This document shows, in pieces, positions 8,784 through 18,380 of a stretch of DNA of 64,000 nucleotides. The DNA is taken from assembly GCF_011378715.1 (NCBI RefSeq), contig NZ_WTKU01000014.1:1-64000 (forward strand), written 5' to 3'. Source of the DNA: Psychromonas sp. SA13A. Lineage in GTDB: Bacteria; Pseudomonadota; Gammaproteobacteria; Enterobacterales; Psychromonadaceae. The notes beneath the pieces are model-generated. The model searched no databases and was not told where the DNA came from. It saw only the letters and a list, made by a program, of their open reading frames with translations. How positions within the stretch are numbered: the first letter of the stretch is position 1; each line of letters starts with the position of its first letter. A program made the position numbers and the translations under genes.

Positions 8784-9989
8784 TTATATTGTTGATGCAG
8801 GCACTCTTACCCAACCTTCCATTAATATTCGAGCACTACGACTCATTGTTGCTTTCTCAACAATCCATTGACCCTGTTGTTGGGTCGCTTTGGCTCCTAC
8901 CTTTAAAGTCCCCGAAGGGTGTCCAAAGGTGATTGATTGATGCTCGCCTCCTCCTGCCGCAATATTCACTAATGTGCCAGGTATCGCAGCTGCAGTACCA
9001 ATTGCTACGGCAGCTGTTCCCATCATCGCATGGTGTAATTTACCCATTGATAACGCTCGTACATTGAGGTCAATCTGCGCCTTGCTGATCTGTTTGCCAC
9101 TTGAAGCAACATAATCATGAGCAGGGCTGACAAATGCTATTTTTGGCGTATGTTGACGTGAAGCCGCTTCATCTAAGTGCTTAATTAAGCCCATTTTCAA
9201 AGCCGCATGGGCACGAATCGTTTCAAATTTTTGCAGTGCATCGGGATCAGAATTAATGACATCTTGTCCTTCAGTACCGAGATAACCCAAAGCTTTGGCC
9301 TCTAAAAATACCGTAGCGATACCTGCGTTAATCATGGTCGCATCAAAAGTGCCAATATCAGGAACATGTAATTGATCCACCAAATTATTGGTTGGAAACA
9401 TAGAATTGTCCGCATCTGAGGGATCGACAAATTCCACTACAATTTCCGCAGCAGGGAAGGTCACGCCATCTAATTCAAAATCACCAATTTCTTGTACTTG
9501 GCCATTACAAATAGGGATATGCGCAATAATAGTTTTACTGATATTAACTTGCCATATTCGTACCACTGCAAAACCATTGTAAGGAATATTAGCCGGTTCA
9601 ATCAGGCCCGCATGGATAGCAAATGCACCCACGGCAGCAGACAAATTGCCGCAATTACCACTCCAGTCGATAAAGGCTTTATCAATTGCAACTTGCCCAA
9701 ATAGGTAATCAACATCGTGATCGGCTTTATCACTTTCAGAAACAATGACCGTTTTACTGGTACTAGATGTTGCTCCACCTAAGCCGTCTGTTTGTTTGCC
9801 GTAGGGATCTGGGCTACCGATAACACGCAACAACAATGCATCGCGTGCTTGTCCTGCTTGCTGTGCAACTTCAGGAAGATCATGCAGATTAAAAAATAAT
9901 CCTTTACTGGTGCCCCCACGCATATAAGTCGCTGCTATTTTGATCTGAGGTTGAAATGTTTTTGCAGCGCTTGTTAACGTATTACTCAT
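8784..9989 (-). CDS. prpF: 2-methylaconitate isomerase PrpF
   Basis: Isomerises the 2-methylaconitate made by AcnD so that the cycle can proceed through aconitase; cytoplasmic. 401 residues from the ATG at 9989. Family signatures seen are YMRGGTSKGLFF near the N-terminus, GGATSSTSKTVIV, YLFGQV, GNCGNLSAAVGAFAI and MGTAAVAIGTAAAIPGT. The ATG overlaps the acnD stop region by 8 bases, which argues for coupled translation and against the longer in-frame start 96 bases upstream inside acnD. The pairing of prpF with acnD is the diagnostic mark of the AcnD/PrpF variant of the pathway. Confidence 0.93.
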   Translation of the reverse strand: MSNTLTSAAKTFQPQIKIAATYMRGGTSKGLFFNLHDLPEVAQQAGQARDALLLRVIGSPDPYGKQTDGLGGATSSTSKTVIVSESDKADHDVDYLFGQVAIDKAFIDWSGNCGNLSAAVGAFAIHAGLIEPANIPYNGFAVVRIWQVNISKTIIAHIPICNGQVQEIGDFELDGVTFPAAEIVVEFVDPSDADNSMFPTNNLVDQLHVPDIGTFDATMINAGIATVFLEAKALGYLGTEGQDVINSDPDALQKFETIRAHAALKMGLIKHLDEAASRQHTPKIAFVSPAHDYVASSGKQISKAQIDLNVRALSMGKLHHAMMGTAAVAIGTAAAIPGTLVNIAAGGGEHQSITFGHPSGTLKVGAKATQQQGQWIVEKATMSRSARILMEGWVRVPASTI

Positions 9990-12609
9990 GTTCCGCTCCT
10001 TGCTGCGATGACTGCAGAAAATCTTCGGCAAAACGTTGTAAAATGCCTCCCGCATCGTAAATAGACACTTCTTCAGCGGTATCAAGACGACATTTTACTG
10101 GAACATTTACAACGTCACCGTTAACTCGGTTAATCACTAAAGTAAGTTGCGCGCCAGGGCTACGGTCGCCAATTACATCAAAGGTTTCAGTACCATCAAT
10201 GGCATAGGTATGGCGATTTTCATTATTAATAAACTCTACTGGAAGCACACCCATACCCACTAAGTTAGTACGATGAATACGCTCAAATCCTTCAGCAACA
10301 ATCACTTCAACACCAGCTAGACGAACCCCTTTGGCTGCCCAGTCGCGAGAAGAACCTTGTCCATAATCTGCACCGGCGACAATGATCAAAGGTTGTTTAC
10401 GTTGCATATAGGTTTCAATCGCTTCCCACATACGTTTTACTTCACCCTCAGGCTCAACACGTGCCAGTGAACCCTGTGTTACTTCACCATTATTAGTAAC
10501 CATTTCGTTAAATAATTTAGGATTAGCAAAGGTGGCACGTTGCGCTGTTAAATGGTCACCTCGATGAGTTGCATAGGAATTAAAATCTACTTCAGGTAAT
10601 CCCATTTTATCGAGGTAAGCACCCGCTGCACTGTCCAACATAATGGCATTAGAAGGCGATAAGTGATCCGTGGTGATATTGTCTCCGAGCACAGCTAATG
10701 GGCGCATGCCTTTTAAAGCGCGCTCACCTGCTAATGCACCTTCCCAATATGGAGGGCGGCGAATATAGGTACTTTGAGGTCGCCAATCATAAAGTGGGTC
10801 AATAGCGGTAACGTCATTACCGTAATCAACTTTAATATCAAACATCGGCTCATAGACGGCTCTAAATTGCTCCGGTTTAACACTTTCTTTAATCACTTGA
10901 TCAATTTCAGCATCACTTGGCCAAATATCTTTTAAAGTGATGTTATTACCTTGAGCGTCAACACCTAGCGCATCTTTTTCTATATCAAAACGTATCGTGC
11001 CTGCAATCGCATAAGCCACTACAAGGGGAGGGGAGGCGATAAATGCTTGTTTAGCATAGGGATGAATACGTCCATCAAAGTTACGATTACCGGAAAGCAC
11101 CGCGGTGCTGTACAGGTCTCGATCAATAATTTCTTGCTGTATTTTAGGATCTAACGCGCCACTCATACCATTACAAGTCGTACAAGCAAAGCCAACAATG
11201 CCAAAACCAAGCTGCTCTAATTCAGTTAATAAATTTGCTTCTTCAAGGTATAGTTGGACCGCTTTTGAACCCGGTGCTAAAGAGGTTTTAACCCAAGGTT
11301 TGCGGGTTAATCCTAACTTATTGGCATTTCTTGCTAACAACGCTGCCGCAATCACATTGCGTGGGTTAGAGGTATTAGTACAACTGGTAATGGCCGCGAT
11401 AATACAAGCACCATCGGGCATCTTAGTACTTCCATCCTCATGTTTATCCATTACACCTGCAATACCTTTGCTAACAAGGTCTGCAGTGGCAACACGACGA
11501 TGCGGGTTAGAAGGTCCTGCGATATTGCGTCCAACGGCAGATAAATCAAAGTTCAGTACACGTTCATACTGCGCTTCTTTTAATGCATCAGCCCAAAGAC
11601 CTGTTTGTTTTGCATAATTTTCAACGAGTTGTACCTGTTTTTCTTCTCGACCCGTTAGGCGTAAGTAATCGATAGTTTTCTGATCGATATAAAACATGCC
11701 AGCAGAAGCCCCAAATTCAGGGGTCATGTTGGAAATAGTTGCTCGGTCACCTAACGTTAAATCAGCTGCACCTTCACCAAAAAACTCTAAATAACAAGAT
11801 ACTACTTTTTGTTGGCGTAGAAACTCTGTGATCGCTAAAACAATATCGGTAGCTGTGATGCCTTCTTGGCGTTTACCAAATAAATTGACGCCTACAATAT
11901 TAGGTAGGCGCATATAAGAAGGGCGACCTAACATAACGCTTTCTGCTTCTAAGCCTCCCACACCCACTGCAATGACACCCAGTGCATCAACATGTGGTGT
12001 ATGACTGTCTGTGCCTACTAGTGTATCGGGGAAAGCAACACCGTCTCGGCTTTGAATAACCGGCGACATTTTTTCTAAATTAATTTGATGCATAATGCCG
12101 TTGCCGGGTTGGATCACATCAATATTTTCAAAGGCTTTTTTGGTCCAATTGATAAAATGAAAGCGATCTTCATTTCGTCTATCTTCTATCGCTCGGTTTT
12201 TTTCAAAGGCATCTTTTTCGAAGCCCGCGTGCTCAACTGCTAATGAATGATCCACAATCAGTTGAGTCGGTACTACTGGATTAACCTTAGCGGGATCGCC
12301 ACCTTTTGCTGCAATCGCATCGCGTAAACCGGCCAGATCAACCAAGGCTGTTTGACCTAAAATATCATGGCAAACAACACGCGCTGGGTACCAAGGAAAA
12401 TCTAAATCTTGTTTACGTTCTATTAGCTGTAATAGCGCATCATGCAAATCCTTAGGATCACAACGGCGAACTAAATTTTCAGCGAATACCCGTGAGGTAT
12501 AAGGTAATTTTTGATAAGCGCCAGGTTTAATCTCATCCACAGCTTGTTGCGTATCAAAATAGTCTATATTGCTGCCTGCTAGCGGTTTGCGATATTGAGT
12601 ATTGTTCAT
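9982..12609 (-). CDS. acnD: Fe/S-dependent 2-methylcitrate dehydratase AcnD
   Basis: Aconitase-like enzyme that dehydrates 2-methylcitrate, replacing PrpD. About 875 residues, normal for AcnD. Cluster-binding cysteines are seen in ITSCTNTSNP and ACTTCNGMSG, and active-site segments in GTDSHTPHVDALGVIAVGVGG and GSSRDWAAKG. The ATG at 12609, eight bases after AAGGA, is preferred; the adjacent GTG at 12612 is possible. It lies six bases after prpC and overlaps prpF. No PrpD gene is present in the window, consistent with the AcnD type. Confidence 0.93.
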   Translation of the reverse strand: MNNTQYRKPLAGSNIDYFDTQQAVDEIKPGAYQKLPYTSRVFAENLVRRCDPKDLHDALLQLIERKQDLDFPWYPARVVCHDILGQTALVDLAGLRDAIAAKGGDPAKVNPVVPTQLIVDHSLAVEHAGFEKDAFEKNRAIEDRRNEDRFHFINWTKKAFENIDVIQPGNGIMHQINLEKMSPVIQSRDGVAFPDTLVGTDSHTPHVDALGVIAVGVGGLEAESVMLGRPSYMRLPNIVGVNLFGKRQEGITATDIVLAITEFLRQQKVVSCYLEFFGEGAADLTLGDRATISNMTPEFGASAGMFYIDQKTIDYLRLTGREEKQVQLVENYAKQTGLWADALKEAQYERVLNFDLSAVGRNIAGPSNPHRRVATADLVSKGIAGVMDKHEDGSTKMPDGACIIAAITSCTNTSNPRNVIAAALLARNANKLGLTRKPWVKTSLAPGSKAVQLYLEEANLLTELEQLGFGIVGFACTTCNGMSGALDPKIQQEIIDRDLYSTAVLSGNRNFDGRIHPYAKQAFIASPPLVVAYAIAGTIRFDIEKDALGVDAQGNNITLKDIWPSDAEIDQVIKESVKPEQFRAVYEPMFDIKVDYGNDVTAIDPLYDWRPQSTYIRRPPYWEGALAGERALKGMRPLAVLGDNITTDHLSPSNAIMLDSAAGAYLDKMGLPEVDFNSYATHRGDHLTAQRATFANPKLFNEMVTNNGEVTQGSLARVEPEGEVKRMWEAIETYMQRKQPLIIVAGADYGQGSSRDWAAKGVRLAGVEVIVAEGFERIHRTNLVGMGVLPVEFINNENRHTYAIDGTETFDVIGDRSPGAQLTLVINRVNGDVVNVPVKCRLDTAEEVSIYDAGGILQRFAEDFLQSSQQGAEHE

Positions 12610-12614
12610 CACAT

Positions 12615-13766
12615 TTATCCTTGCATTACGGTTGCTTTTTCACGTGTTTCAATAGGAGTGACGACGCGTGGTTCACTGCCCGTATAATCTGCACTTGGAC
12701 GAATAATACGGTTATTTGAACGTTGCTCCATAATATGAGCTGCCCATCCTGTTAAGCGTGAACAAACAAAAATAGGTGTAAATAATTTAGTAGGAATGCC
12801 GAGATAGTTATAAGTTGAAGCATGGAAAAAGTCGGCATTACAAAATAGTTTTTTGGTGTCCCACATAAACTCTTCACAGGCGACGGAAATATCATATAAG
12901 CTACTGTCGCCATTTTCTTGAGCGAGTTTTTCAGACCATTTTTTAATAATGATGTTGCGTGGATCTGAGGTTCTGTATACGGCATGGCCAAAGCCCATAA
13001 TTTTCTCTTTGCGAGCTAACATTTCTGCCATTTTTACTTTAGCGTCCTGTGGCGAACTGAATTTTTCAATCATATCCATTGCCGCTTCATTTGCTCCACC
13101 ATGAAGGGGGCCACGTAGGGTACCGATAGCACCTGTCACACATGAAAATAGATCTGATAACGTTGATGCACAAACACGAGCTGCAAAGGTAGATGCATTA
13201 AATTCGTGCTCCGCATATAAAATGAGGGAAACATCCATCACGCGCTGATGTTGCTTAGAGGCAGTTTCACCATTAAGCAATTTTAGAAAATGTCCACCCA
13301 GGCTGTCTTGATCAGTGACACAATCTATTTCAATCCCTTGATGTGAGAATTTATACCAGTAACACATGATCGCAGGGAAAGCCGCCAATAAACGGTTAGC
13401 GGCATGTGTCTGTTGAGAAAAATCCTGTTCAGGCTCTAGGTTACCTAAAAATGAACAACCGGTTCTCATTACATCCATCGGGTGTGTATCGGCTGGTATC
13501 AGCTTTAATACTGTTTTTAATGCATCTGGCAAATCACGCATTGCAAATAATGTTTTTTTATACTCATCGAGTTGCGCTTGGGTTGGTAGTTCGCCATTAA
13601 ATAATAAATATGCGACCTCTTCAAAGGTAGTATTCTCAGCAAGATCAGCCACATCATAACCGCAATAAGTTAAACCACTTCCAGACTGTCCGACTGTACA
13701 TAACTTTGTCTCGCCAGCGCTTTGACCACGTAATCCTGCACCGCCAATATTTTTATCACTCATCAT
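12615..13766 (-). CDS. prpC: 2-methylcitrate synthase PrpC
   Basis: Condenses propionyl-CoA with oxaloacetate to 2-methylcitrate. 383 residues. The citrate-synthase fold shows LRGPLHGGANEAAMDM, the active-site segment GFGHAVYRTSDPR and RSNNRIIRPSADYTG at the C-terminus. The N-terminus GGAGLRGQSAGETKLCTVGQSGSGLTYCGY splits into the short PrpC-type lead, lacking the longer N-terminal domain of GltA. Two tandem ATGs follow AAGGAAA; either can start. It lies 87 bases after prpB. Confidence 0.93.
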   Translation of the reverse strand: MMSDKNIGGAGLRGQSAGETKLCTVGQSGSGLTYCGYDVADLAENTTFEEVAYLLFNGELPTQAQLDEYKKTLFAMRDLPDALKTVLKLIPADTHPMDVMRTGCSFLGNLEPEQDFSQQTHAANRLLAAFPAIMCYWYKFSHQGIEIDCVTDQDSLGGHFLKLLNGETASKQHQRVMDVSLILYAEHEFNASTFAARVCASTLSDLFSCVTGAIGTLRGPLHGGANEAAMDMIEKFSSPQDAKVKMAEMLARKEKIMGFGHAVYRTSDPRNIIIKKWSEKLAQENGDSSLYDISVACEEFMWDTKKLFCNADFFHASTYNYLGIPTKLFTPIFVCSRLTGWAAHIMEQRSNNRIIRPSADYTGSEPRVVTPIETREKATVMQG

Positions 13767-13853
13767 ATTTTCCTTAATAGTTGGTATTACTTACTTATTG
13801 CGTCTATATAAACTCGCCGTATTTGTTATCTGTTACTTATTATTTATTAATTG

Positions 13854-14726
13854 CTACTTTTCACTAGAAAAGAGGGCATCTAACTTTTGTTCGTAATCGT
13901 GATAACCTAAATAATCATAAAGCTCCATGCGTGTTTGCATGGTATCGATCACTGCTTTTTGGTCACCGTCTGCTAATAGTGTTTTATAGACTAATTCAGC
14001 GGCTTTATTCATCGCTCTAAAAGCTGACAGTGGGTACAACACCATTGCGCAACCCCATTCACCTAACTGCTGTTTATTCCATAATTCAGTTTCACCAAAT
14101 TCAGTAATATTGGCGAGAATAGGCACATCTAATGCGGCTGCAAATGCACGGTAATGTTCTTCAGTTTTTATCGCTTCAGCAAAAATGCCATCGGCGCCTG
14201 CAGCAACATAAGCCTGTGCTCGTGTAATGGCTGCTTCTAACCCTTCTTGAGCGAACGCATCGGTACGCGCCATGATGAAGAAATCTTTATCAGTACGAGC
14301 ATCAACGGCTGATTTAATTCGGTCAACCATCTCTTGCGTTGAAACAATCTCTTTATTAGGACGATGTCCGCAACGTTTTTGAGCTACTTGGTCTTCAATA
14401 TGAACCGCTGCTGCACCTGCTTTTTCCATATCACGAATAGTTTTTGCAATATTAAATGCGCCGCCCCAGCCAGTATCAATATCCACTAATAGAGGCAAAC
14501 TAGAGGCTGACGTAATGCGCTGCACATCTGCAATCACATCATTTAAAGAGGTCATGCCTAAATCAGGCAAGCCGTAAGAGGCATTAGCGACACCGCCACC
14601 TGAAAGATAAATCGCTTGATGACCAAGTTGCTCTGCCATCATTGCGCAATATGGATTAATGGTGCCCACTACTTGCAGTGGTTTATTATTGCTAATGGCT
14701 TGTCTAAATTTTTTACCTGGACTCAT
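13854..14726 (-). CDS. prpB: 2-methylisocitrate lyase PrpB
   Basis: Cleaves 2-methylisocitrate to pyruvate and succinate, the last step of the cycle. 290 residues. Isocitrate-lyase superfamily motifs are seen: [14 protein letters not shown] (metal-binding Asp residues), [12 protein letters not shown] with the catalytic Cys in KRCGH, and [18 protein letters not shown] seven bases upstream of the ATG is a strong ribosome-binding site and overlaps the stop region of the regulator gene, so translation of the two is probably coupled. Confidence 0.94.
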   Translation of the reverse strand: MSPGKKFRQAISNNKPLQVVGTINPYCAMMAEQLGHQAIYLSGGGVANASYGLPDLGMTSLNDVIADVQRITSASSLPLLVDIDTGWGGAFNIAKTIRDMEKAGAAAVHIEDQVAQKRCGHRPNKEIVSTQEMVDRIKSAVDARTDKDFFIMARTDAFAQEGLEAAITRAQAYVAAGADGIFAEAIKTEEHYRAFAAALDVPILANITEFGETELWNKQQLGEWGCAMVLYPLSAFRAMNKAAELVYKTLLADGDQKAVIDTMQTRMELYDYLGYHDYEQKLDALFSSEK

Positions 14727-14730
14727 GGTG

Positions 14731-15393
14731 TTACTCCTCTAACAATTCGTTTTCAATTAATAGTCGACTGTTTTTAATATGTCTGCGCATTAACATTTCC
14801 GCTAATTCCGGATCGCGTGCTTTGATTGCGTTCAAAATAGCAAAATGTTCGTATAAGGCTTTTTCAGGGCGAGCGTGCGAACGAGGCGATTGATAACGAT
14901 ACATTCTCACTAGGTGATATAACTGGTCGCATAATAGTGCGATCAATTGGTGATTCTTACTGGCTTGAATAATCAAGTAGTGAAAATCAAAGTCGCCTTG
15001 TTGATAAAAATATGAAGCACCATCAACCTGTTCTATATGTGATTGATGGCGATTTAATAAATCCTCTAATACTGTTATTTCAGCATCGGTAATATATTTA
15101 CAAGCAAGATTCGCCGCCATTCCCTCTAGTGCTTCACGTACTGCATAAATTTCTACTAGTTTGTCTAAGCTCAGTGTGACAACGCGAGCACCTACATGAG
15201 GAACGCGTTCCACTAAATTTAATGATTCAACACGCATCATTGCTTCACGCAAAGGGCCTCGGCTCACGTCAAAGACACGTGCTAACTCTGGTTCAGATAT
15301 TTTACTTCCCGGCGGATATTCACCATTGACGATTGCTTCTATCAAGCGAGCCGTTAAATTATCTGATTTTATTGGGTCTTTGTTTTCTATCAT
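14731..15393 (-). CDS. GntR/FadR-family regulator of the prp operon
   Basis: Transcriptional regulator of 220 residues. It has an N-terminal winged helix (about 10-70: [29 protein letters not shown]) and a C-terminal FCD ligand-binding domain ([30 protein letters not shown]). The ATG at 15393 follows AAGAAGAG; a longer reading frame upstream has no family character. It is the first gene of the operon and is read with prpB, so it is very likely an autoregulated switch responding to a cycle intermediate such as 2-methylcitrate. This differs from the sigma-54-type PrpR of enterics. Confidence 0.85.
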   Translation of the reverse strand: MIENKDPIKSDNLTARLIEAIVNGEYPPGSKISEPELARVFDVSRGPLREAMMRVESLNLVERVPHVGARVVTLSLDKLVEIYAVREALEGMAANLACKYITDAEITVLEDLLNRHQSHIEQVDGASYFYQQGDFDFHYLIIQASKNHQLIALLCDQLYHLVRMYRYQSPRSHARPEKALYEHFAILNAIKARDPELAEMLMRRHIKNSRLLIENELLEE

Positions 15394-15758
15394 AACTCTT
15401 CTTATTGTTAACACTATTTGTGTTTTATGCGTAAATAGTAACCCTTTAAATATGATTATCAACAATATTGTCAACAATTGTGGTTTTTTAGCTGATTTGA
15501 TTTTAAAAGAATCTAGTTGATCACAAAACGGACAATAGTCTTTTTTATATAAAACATTAATCATCTAGAACATAACTAAAAGATGCTGCATCAATGATAA
15601 ATTTGACGAAGGGTAAAAAGAAACGACAACATGGAGTGAACAGTTGGGGAATATTATTAATAAGATGGGTTGGTAGAGTGAATGTTAATTTTCGCGCTGA
15701 CTTTGCATCTTGAGGTATCACGGGTATATTAGCCGCTTATTATATAGGCGCCTAAATC
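15394..15758. promoter_or_regulatory. Divergent control region, prp operon and yqcC
   Basis: 365 bases between the regulator gene and yqcC. The left part carries the operator candidate at 15459-15478; the right part ends with AGGCGCC shortly before the yqcC ATG. No further gene is seen. Confidence 0.6.
15459..15478. promoter_or_regulatory. Operator candidate for the GntR regulator
   Basis: Two direct copies of TCAACAAT (15459-15466 and 15471-15478) lie 12 bp apart, overlapped by a perfect 10-bp palindrome ACAATATTGT (15462-15471) and by the near-palindrome ATTGTCAACAAT (15467-15478). The position is 66-85 bases upstream of the regulator start. FCD-type GntR proteins bind short palindromes of this kind. 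Assignment to this regulator is inferred from place. Confidence 0.5.
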
Positions 15759-16115
15759 ATGTCAACTGCAAATACACTAAATCAATCGCTACCTGTAACG
15801 TCTGCACTGCTAAAATCGCACCAACTGTTGGACTTATTAGAGCAACTCGCTCTCCTGTTAAAGCATCGAGGATACTGGCAAGATGAAGCGCCCAGCCAAC
15901 AACAATTAGCCAGTGTTCAACCTTTTGCAATTGATACTTTGACGTTTCCACAATGGCTGCAGTTTATTTTTTTAGTGCGTTTTAAACAGATGCTAAAACA
16001 GCCATCAACATTACCATCGACACTCTGTATTGCGCCGATGGCGGCTCAGGTGTTGCCTAACGACGTAGCCATTTTTAAATTATTGTCGACAATCGATTTA
16101 TTAGTAAGTGAATAA
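15759..16115 (+). CDS. yqcC: YqcC family protein (DUF446)
   Basis: 118-residue small helical protein of the YqcC family, role unknown. Signatures are LLEQLALLLKHRGYWQDEAPSQQQLASVQPF and LTFPQWLQFIFLVRFKQML, with LPNDVAIFKLL at the end. The stop codon falls between the GTG at 16108 and the ATG at 16117 of truC, so the two are a coupled pair, the same pairing as in E. coli (yqcC-truC). It belongs to a plus-strand unit that may continue through the two following unknown genes. Confidence 0.85.
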   Translation: MSTANTLNQSLPVTSALLKSHQLLDLLEQLALLLKHRGYWQDEAPSQQQLASVQPFAIDTLTFPQWLQFIFLVRFKQMLKQPSTLPSTLCIAPMAAQVLPNDVAIFKLLSTIDLLVSE

Positions 16116-16116
16116 T

Positions 16117-17049
16117 ATGACGCAACAAAAAGTAACTGCAGGCATTGAAAGCCCAGACAACCTTGAACAGCCTGACACCCTTGATCAATCAGACAATCTG
16201 GAACAGCCTGAAAACCTTGAAAAAACTGACAATTTTGACCATCTAGACAACCTAGATAATATAGAGGGCATGTTAGCCACGGTTGCTGAGCAACAGGATA
16301 TTAGTGTGCAAAGCAATACACCTGAGTTAGAAATTTTATATCAAGATGATTATGTCGTTGCGATCAACAAACCTTCTGGTTTGCTAGTACATCGTAGTTG
16401 GTTGGATACCCACGCCACCGAGTTTGCTGTGCAAAAGCTGCGTGACCAAATCGGTCAACACGTTTATCCAGTACATCGTTTAGACAGACCGACTTCAGGT
16501 GTATTGTTATTTGTATTAGACAAAGACAGTGCAAGGCATTTAATGCAGCAGTTTATCGATCAAACTACCGAGAAAAATTATCTTGCCGTGGTTCGAGGTC
16601 ATCTCGACCAAGGGATTTTAGATTACCCCCTGAAATATCAGTACGATAAAATAGCAGATAAAAAAGCCGATATGACCAAACCTCCGCAGGAGGCCGTGAC
16701 TGAATACCGCTGTTTAGCTAAAACTGAAATCCCAATTGCTGTTGGCCCTTATCCCGCTTCTCGTTATGCACTGATGGAGCTAATACCTAAAACCGGACGT
16801 AAACATCAATTACGCCGACACATGAAGCATTTGCGTCACCCTATTGTTGGTGATACCTCGCACGGAGATGGTAAACACAATACTATGTTCAGAGAGAACT
16901 TTGCTATCCATCGTTTATTATTACATGCTGCATACTTGAGTTTTACTCACCCTAAAACAGATCAAAAAATTGAGGTACACGCGCCAATAACCGGTGACTT
17001 TTTACGCGTGTTGTCTGATATTAATTTACCTTATAAGTTTAGAGAATAA
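16117..17049 (+). CDS. truC: tRNA pseudouridine(65) synthase TruC with repeat-built N-terminal extension
   Basis: Makes pseudouridine at position 65 of tRNAs. 310 residues against about 260 in E. coli. The catalytic domain starts at LEILYQDDYVVAINKPSGLLVHRS (split here by the family start) and carries the active-site aspartate in YPVHRLDRPTSGVLLF and the motif PKTGRKHQLRRHMKHL. The first 70 residues are extra: residues 14-49 are six tandem hexapeptides of type D-N-L-E-x-x, encoded by six 18-bp repeats at 16156-16263. The extension is strongly acidic and should be disordered. The start could be ATG 16117 or GTG 16108. An internal start at LEIL lacks an ATG, so the extension is probably translated. 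Confidence 0.88.
   Translation: MTQQKVTAGIESPDNLEQPDTLDQSDNLEQPENLEKTDNFDHLDNLDNIEGMLATVAEQQDISVQSNTPELEILYQDDYVVAINKPSGLLVHRSWLDTHATEFAVQKLRDQIGQHVYPVHRLDRPTSGVLLFVLDKDSARHLMQQFIDQTTEKNYLAVVRGHLDQGILDYPLKYQYDKIADKKADMTKPPQEAVTEYRCLAKTEIPIAVGPYPASRYALMELIPKTGRKHQLRRHMKHLRHPIVGDTSHGDGKHNTMFRENFAIHRLLLHAAYLSFTHPKTDQKIEVHAPITGDFLRVLSDINLPYKFRE
16156..16263 (+). repeat. Six 18-bp in-frame repeats in truC
   Basis: Six consecutive 18-base units, each coding a hexapeptide of type D-N-L-[DE]-x-x (DNLEQP, DTLDQS, DNLEQP, ENLEKT, DNFDHL, DNLDNI). Units 1 and 3 encode the same hexapeptide with slightly different bases, so the array is not a fresh expansion. Confidence 0.9.
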
Positions 17050-17051
17050 CT

Positions 17052-17885
17052 ATGTTTACAACCTTGAATAAAGTATTACTCGGCCTAGTGTTGATTATGA
17101 TAGTTGCTTATTTTTTGCAAAATCGCGCTAACACTCCCGAAGCCTGTGCCAATATTGATGGATTATGGGATGCACAAGAAGCCGTGTGTAAAACCCCAAC
17201 ACAACAGGTGATATTCCAATCTTTATCTAAACCTCATCCGGTTGCTATTGTTTACCCTGACAGCGAACGCTTAGTTAGCTTGGATAAAGTTGAACAAATA
17301 GAGGATTACGTTTATTTTCGCGGTCATTATGAAACCTTGGTAAAAGCGGCTAGCGACGGTAATGAGGCCGTTTATGATCGTGGATCTGTTTACCTCAATA
17401 TCAGCAAATTAACATTGTTAGATAAGCACACCAAAGACCTTACTTATTTTGCAGCACCTTTTATTATCAATACTGCTGGGAATAGTGTGTTTGTTTATGT
17501 TGGACTTTTTTCTTATGATTTTACTAGCCAGCAAGCCAAACACCTAAGTTCTGTGTTATTGGGGAACCGCATTAAAGAAGAAAAAATTACATTAAAAGAA
17601 AGTAGTGTGGTGAAAAATAATGTATTTGTACAAGAAGGCTCAATCCAGGTTAACTTTAAAAGTCTAGGCCCAGATCAAATGGCAGCACAATACCCAACAC
17701 AACAAAATGAAATAACATTACAGCTGGTGGCATTAGATCCGAAGGATGATAAGAATGCGACCTTTAGACGTATTACCGCGATCCATGAAAGCTGGGACCT
17801 TGACCATGACGGTGTTAATGATTGTGAACAACAGGGTAATTGCGATCATACTGTTGATTATTCTAAAGCTAAAGCCGAGCTTTAA
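17052..17885 (+). CDS. Membrane-anchored protein of unknown function
   Basis: 277 residues, not recognised. An N-terminal hydrophobic helix (about 6-23, NKVLLGLVLIMIVAYFL) anchors or exports it, followed by a large soluble, probably periplasmic part. The cysteines lie near the N-terminus (C32, C46) and in the tail. Residues around 248-262 (DLDHDGVNDCEQQGNC) resemble a calcium-binding EF-hand or thrombospondin type 3 loop. It begins two bases after the truC stop, so it is likely cotranscribed with yqcC-truC. Confidence 0.7.
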   Translation: MFTTLNKVLLGLVLIMIVAYFLQNRANTPEACANIDGLWDAQEAVCKTPTQQVIFQSLSKPHPVAIVYPDSERLVSLDKVEQIEDYVYFRGHYETLVKAASDGNEAVYDRGSVYLNISKLTLLDKHTKDLTYFAAPFIINTAGNSVFVYVGLFSYDFTSQQAKHLSSVLLGNRIKEEKITLKESSVVKNNVFVQEGSIQVNFKSLGPDQMAAQYPTQQNEITLQLVALDPKDDKNATFRRITAIHESWDLDHDGVNDCEQQGNCDHTVDYSKAKAEL

Positions 17886-17961
17886 AGTACAGCCAGAGAC
17901 CTAAAGTGCAGCCAGACTCTATAATTAAAACACAGCCTCAGTACACTAGAGATAGTTTAAT

Positions 17962-18360
17962 ATGTTAGCGATTATTGCCGATTTGTATTCGCCTCTATTA
18001 GCGCTATTTTGTGTGTATTATTTAAGAACAAAGATGAGTAAAAGTTTAGCGTTATCTTTTATCATTGCTTATCTGGCTGTTTATGGTTTCGCTTTCATAG
18101 AGTTTCATTTTGGATGGTGGTTAGCAATGGGGGCTAACTTTAGTTCCCATACCGCCGCGGTAATGGTGATAGCCTGTGCGCTATTAAGCTTTAGTTATAG
18201 TGTCGGGTTTTATGCATTGCTTAGTGTCCTCATTTATGGCTGGTTGATGACCGTTTTACACTACCATTCATGGTTTGATATTCTCTCAACTATGATCGTT
18301 TGTTTGCCTTGCTGGGGGGGCTTTATCATTGCTAAGCGAGCAAGTGCTAAAACTCGCTAA
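17962..18360 (+). CDS. Small integral membrane protein, unknown
   Basis: 132 residues with four to five predicted membrane helices and a short basic C-terminus (KRASAKTR). There is no recognisable catalytic motif. It follows the previous unknown gene by 76 bases and precedes the YqfO-like gene by 20, so it probably belongs to the same plus-strand unit. The start ATG has only a weak upstream purine stretch (GAGATAG). Confidence 0.6.
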   Translation: MLAIIADLYSPLLALFCVYYLRTKMSKSLALSFIIAYLAVYGFAFIEFHFGWWLAMGANFSSHTAAVMVIACALLSFSYSVGFYALLSVLIYGWLMTVLHYHSWFDILSTMIVCLPCWGGFIIAKRASAKTR

Positions 18361-18380
18361 CGTAAAAATATAGGGAATAT

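Noticed and set aside
11105-11617. 170-codon frame opposite acnD
   Set aside because: Shadow of the conserved acnD coding sequence, without a ribosome-binding site or known protein pattern.
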